Shown: piece after piece, positions 6,962 through 7,212 of the stretch
Numbering within the stretch: position 1 is the stretch's first letter
Layout: each line of letters starts with the position of its first letter
NCBI GenBank assembly: GCA_020850375.1
Contig: JADZET010000327.1
Location: 1-7,212 of the forward strand
DNA from: Phycisphaeraceae bacterium
GTDB taxonomy: Bacteria; Planctomycetota; Phycisphaerae; Phycisphaerales; Phycisphaeraceae
Direction: 5' to 3'
Length of the DNA: 7,212 nucleotides
Translations under genes and position numbers: made by a program
The notes under the pieces: generated by a model
The model's input: only the letters and a program-made list of their open reading frames with translations
What the model was told of the DNA's origin: nothing
Database searches by the model: none

Positions 6962-6990
6962 CCCCCAATTACAGTTGACTCCCCCCAATT
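6962..6990. repeat. CCCCCAATT direct repeats flanking the sRNA promoter -35
   Basis: The nonamer CCCCCAATT occurs at 6962-6970 and 6982-6990, 20 bp apart, on either side of the TTGACT -35 element. The second copy also forms an inverted repeat with AGTTGGG at 7001-7007 (one G-T mismatch in duplex terms), spanning the spacer and -10. The placement suits operator sites for a regulator of the small RNA. This is an inference from position. Confidence 0.45.
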
Positions 6991-7003
6991 GCCGATTTAT
7001 AGT
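6975..7003 (+). promoter_or_regulatory. strong putative promoter of a small RNA gene
   Basis: TTGACT (6975-6980) and TATAGT (6998-7003) each match the sigma-70 consensus at 5 of 6 positions and are spaced by exactly 17 bp. The predicted start site is about 7010. It begins 14 bp after the stop codon of the preceding gene and faces the terminator at 7133. It is the best promoter match in the window. Confidence 0.65.
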
Positions 7004-7009
7004 TGGGAC

Positions 7010-7165
7010 TGTTATGAACAAGGCCCTCGCCCTTATTCACGAGCACCGACTTGGCGGCTACCTTAGCCTGCTGGGTCTTACCGTCTGCTCTGGATAGGGT
7101 GCGGCCGCGAGCCGTTTAGCGTCGAACCAACGCCCTGTCCGGAGCCTCCGAGACAGGGTTTTTTG
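7010..7165 (+). ncRNA. candidate small structured RNA of about 155 nt
   Basis: The segment runs from the predicted transcription start to the T tract of an intrinsic terminator and has no convincing protein gene. It can fold into nested long-range stems. GGCC 7022-7025 pairs with 7103-7106. CCCT plus ATTC (7030-7038, one bulged T) pairs with GGATAGGG 7092-7099. GAGCA 7041-7045 pairs with TGCTC 7086-7090, and a tight hairpin GGCTA/TAGCC (7056-7060, 7064-7068) has a 3-base loop. The terminator hairpin follows. The long closing stem with internal loops recalls the general shape of 6S RNA, but no known RNA family is recognised. It could instead be a leader or attenuator for a gene past the window edge. 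The pairing was worked out by eye, without energy calculation. Confidence 0.5.
7014..7097 (+). other. 27-codon small open reading frame inside the candidate sRNA
   Basis: ATG to TAG encodes 27 residues starting MNKALALIHEHRLGGY, with seven leucines. The ATG would lie about 4 nt from the predicted transcript start, so it would have to be translated leaderless; upstream TTGGGA is a poor ribosome-binding site. The frame coincides with the paired bases of the RNA fold. It could be a leader peptide or a dual-function RNA, but chance is more likely. Confidence 0.15.
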
Positions 7166-7168
7166 TTT
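7133..7168 (+). terminator. Rho-independent terminator
   Basis: CCCTGTC (7133-7139) pairs with GACAGGG (7152-7158). The stem continues as CGGA/TCCG (7140-7143, 7147-7150) past one bulged A, around a GCC loop. Six T, a G and four T follow. It ends the candidate small RNA and would also stop read-through from the 5537 gene. Confidence 0.93.
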
Positions 7169-7183
7169 TCGATCCTCAGAGAT

Positions 7184-7212
7184 TTACCACGGAGGACACG
7201 GAGAGCACGGAG
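7184..7212. repeat. 9-bp tandem repeat of CACGGAG type, cut by window edge
   Basis: After TTTAC, three units follow head to tail: CACGGAGGA (7188-7196), CACGGAGAG (7197-7205) and CACGGAG (7206-7212, incomplete). Repeats of this ACCACGGAGnnCACGGAG kind are, as I recall, scattered in intergenic regions of many environmental bacteria. That point rests on memory and was not checked by a search. The right end lies outside the window. Confidence 0.7.

Noticed and set aside
6659..7021. 120-aa minus-strand open frame at the end of the 474-aa gene
   Set aside because: It is antisense to the conserved-looking pseudopilin-like tail and covers the sRNA promoter; no domain was recognised.
7184..7212. CRISPR array
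   Set aside because: The unit is only 9 bp with no spacers; it is a simple tandem repeat.

Overview
The window is GC-rich (about two thirds G+C by eye) and reads as ordinary bacterial chromosome. The gene set suggests an aerobic bacterium, probably a planctomycete or relative. The clues are high GC, a SCO/DUF420 respiratory pair followed by lineage-restricted membrane proteins, and a large hypothetical protein ending in a pseudopilin-like tail. This assignment is an inference; there is no rRNA or other phylogenetic marker beyond a partial ClpP.

Layout. Bases 1-395 (minus) hold the N-terminal two thirds of ClpP, the proteolytic subunit of the Clp protease, cut by the window edge. A 184-bp divergent spacer follows. 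From 580 to 4557 (plus) runs a compact five-gene operon: an ABC-2 membrane permease, a SCO copper chaperone/thioredoxin-like protein, a DUF420 (CtaM/YozB-type) membrane protein, and two successive unknown proteins that share an architecture of two membrane helices followed by TPR-like helical repeats. Three of the four junctions are 4-bp ATGA stop/start overlaps; the fourth is a 27-nt gap holding a small hairpin. The SCO and DUF420 genes point to maturation of a haem-copper cytochrome oxidase. The permease has no ATPase partner in the window.

The operon converges, with a 6-bp gap, on a minus-strand omega-amidase-type nitrilase (4564-5343). Divergent from that gene is a plus-strand, single-pass membrane protein of 474 aa (5537-6961). 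It is visibly less GC-rich than its neighbours and ends in a GspG/pseudopilin-like segment. A plausible sigma-70-type promoter precedes it.

The last 251 bases are the most interesting part. Immediately after the 6961 stop there is a good promoter (TTGACT, 17 bp, TATAGT). About 155 nt of RNA follows, able to form nested long-range stems, and it ends in a textbook Rho-independent terminator at 7133-7168. This looks like an undescribed independent small RNA gene; a 27-codon reading frame inside it is a less likely alternative. Two CCCCCAATT repeats 20 bp apart flank the -35 element. The window closes inside a 9-bp-period tandem repeat (CACGGAG-type).
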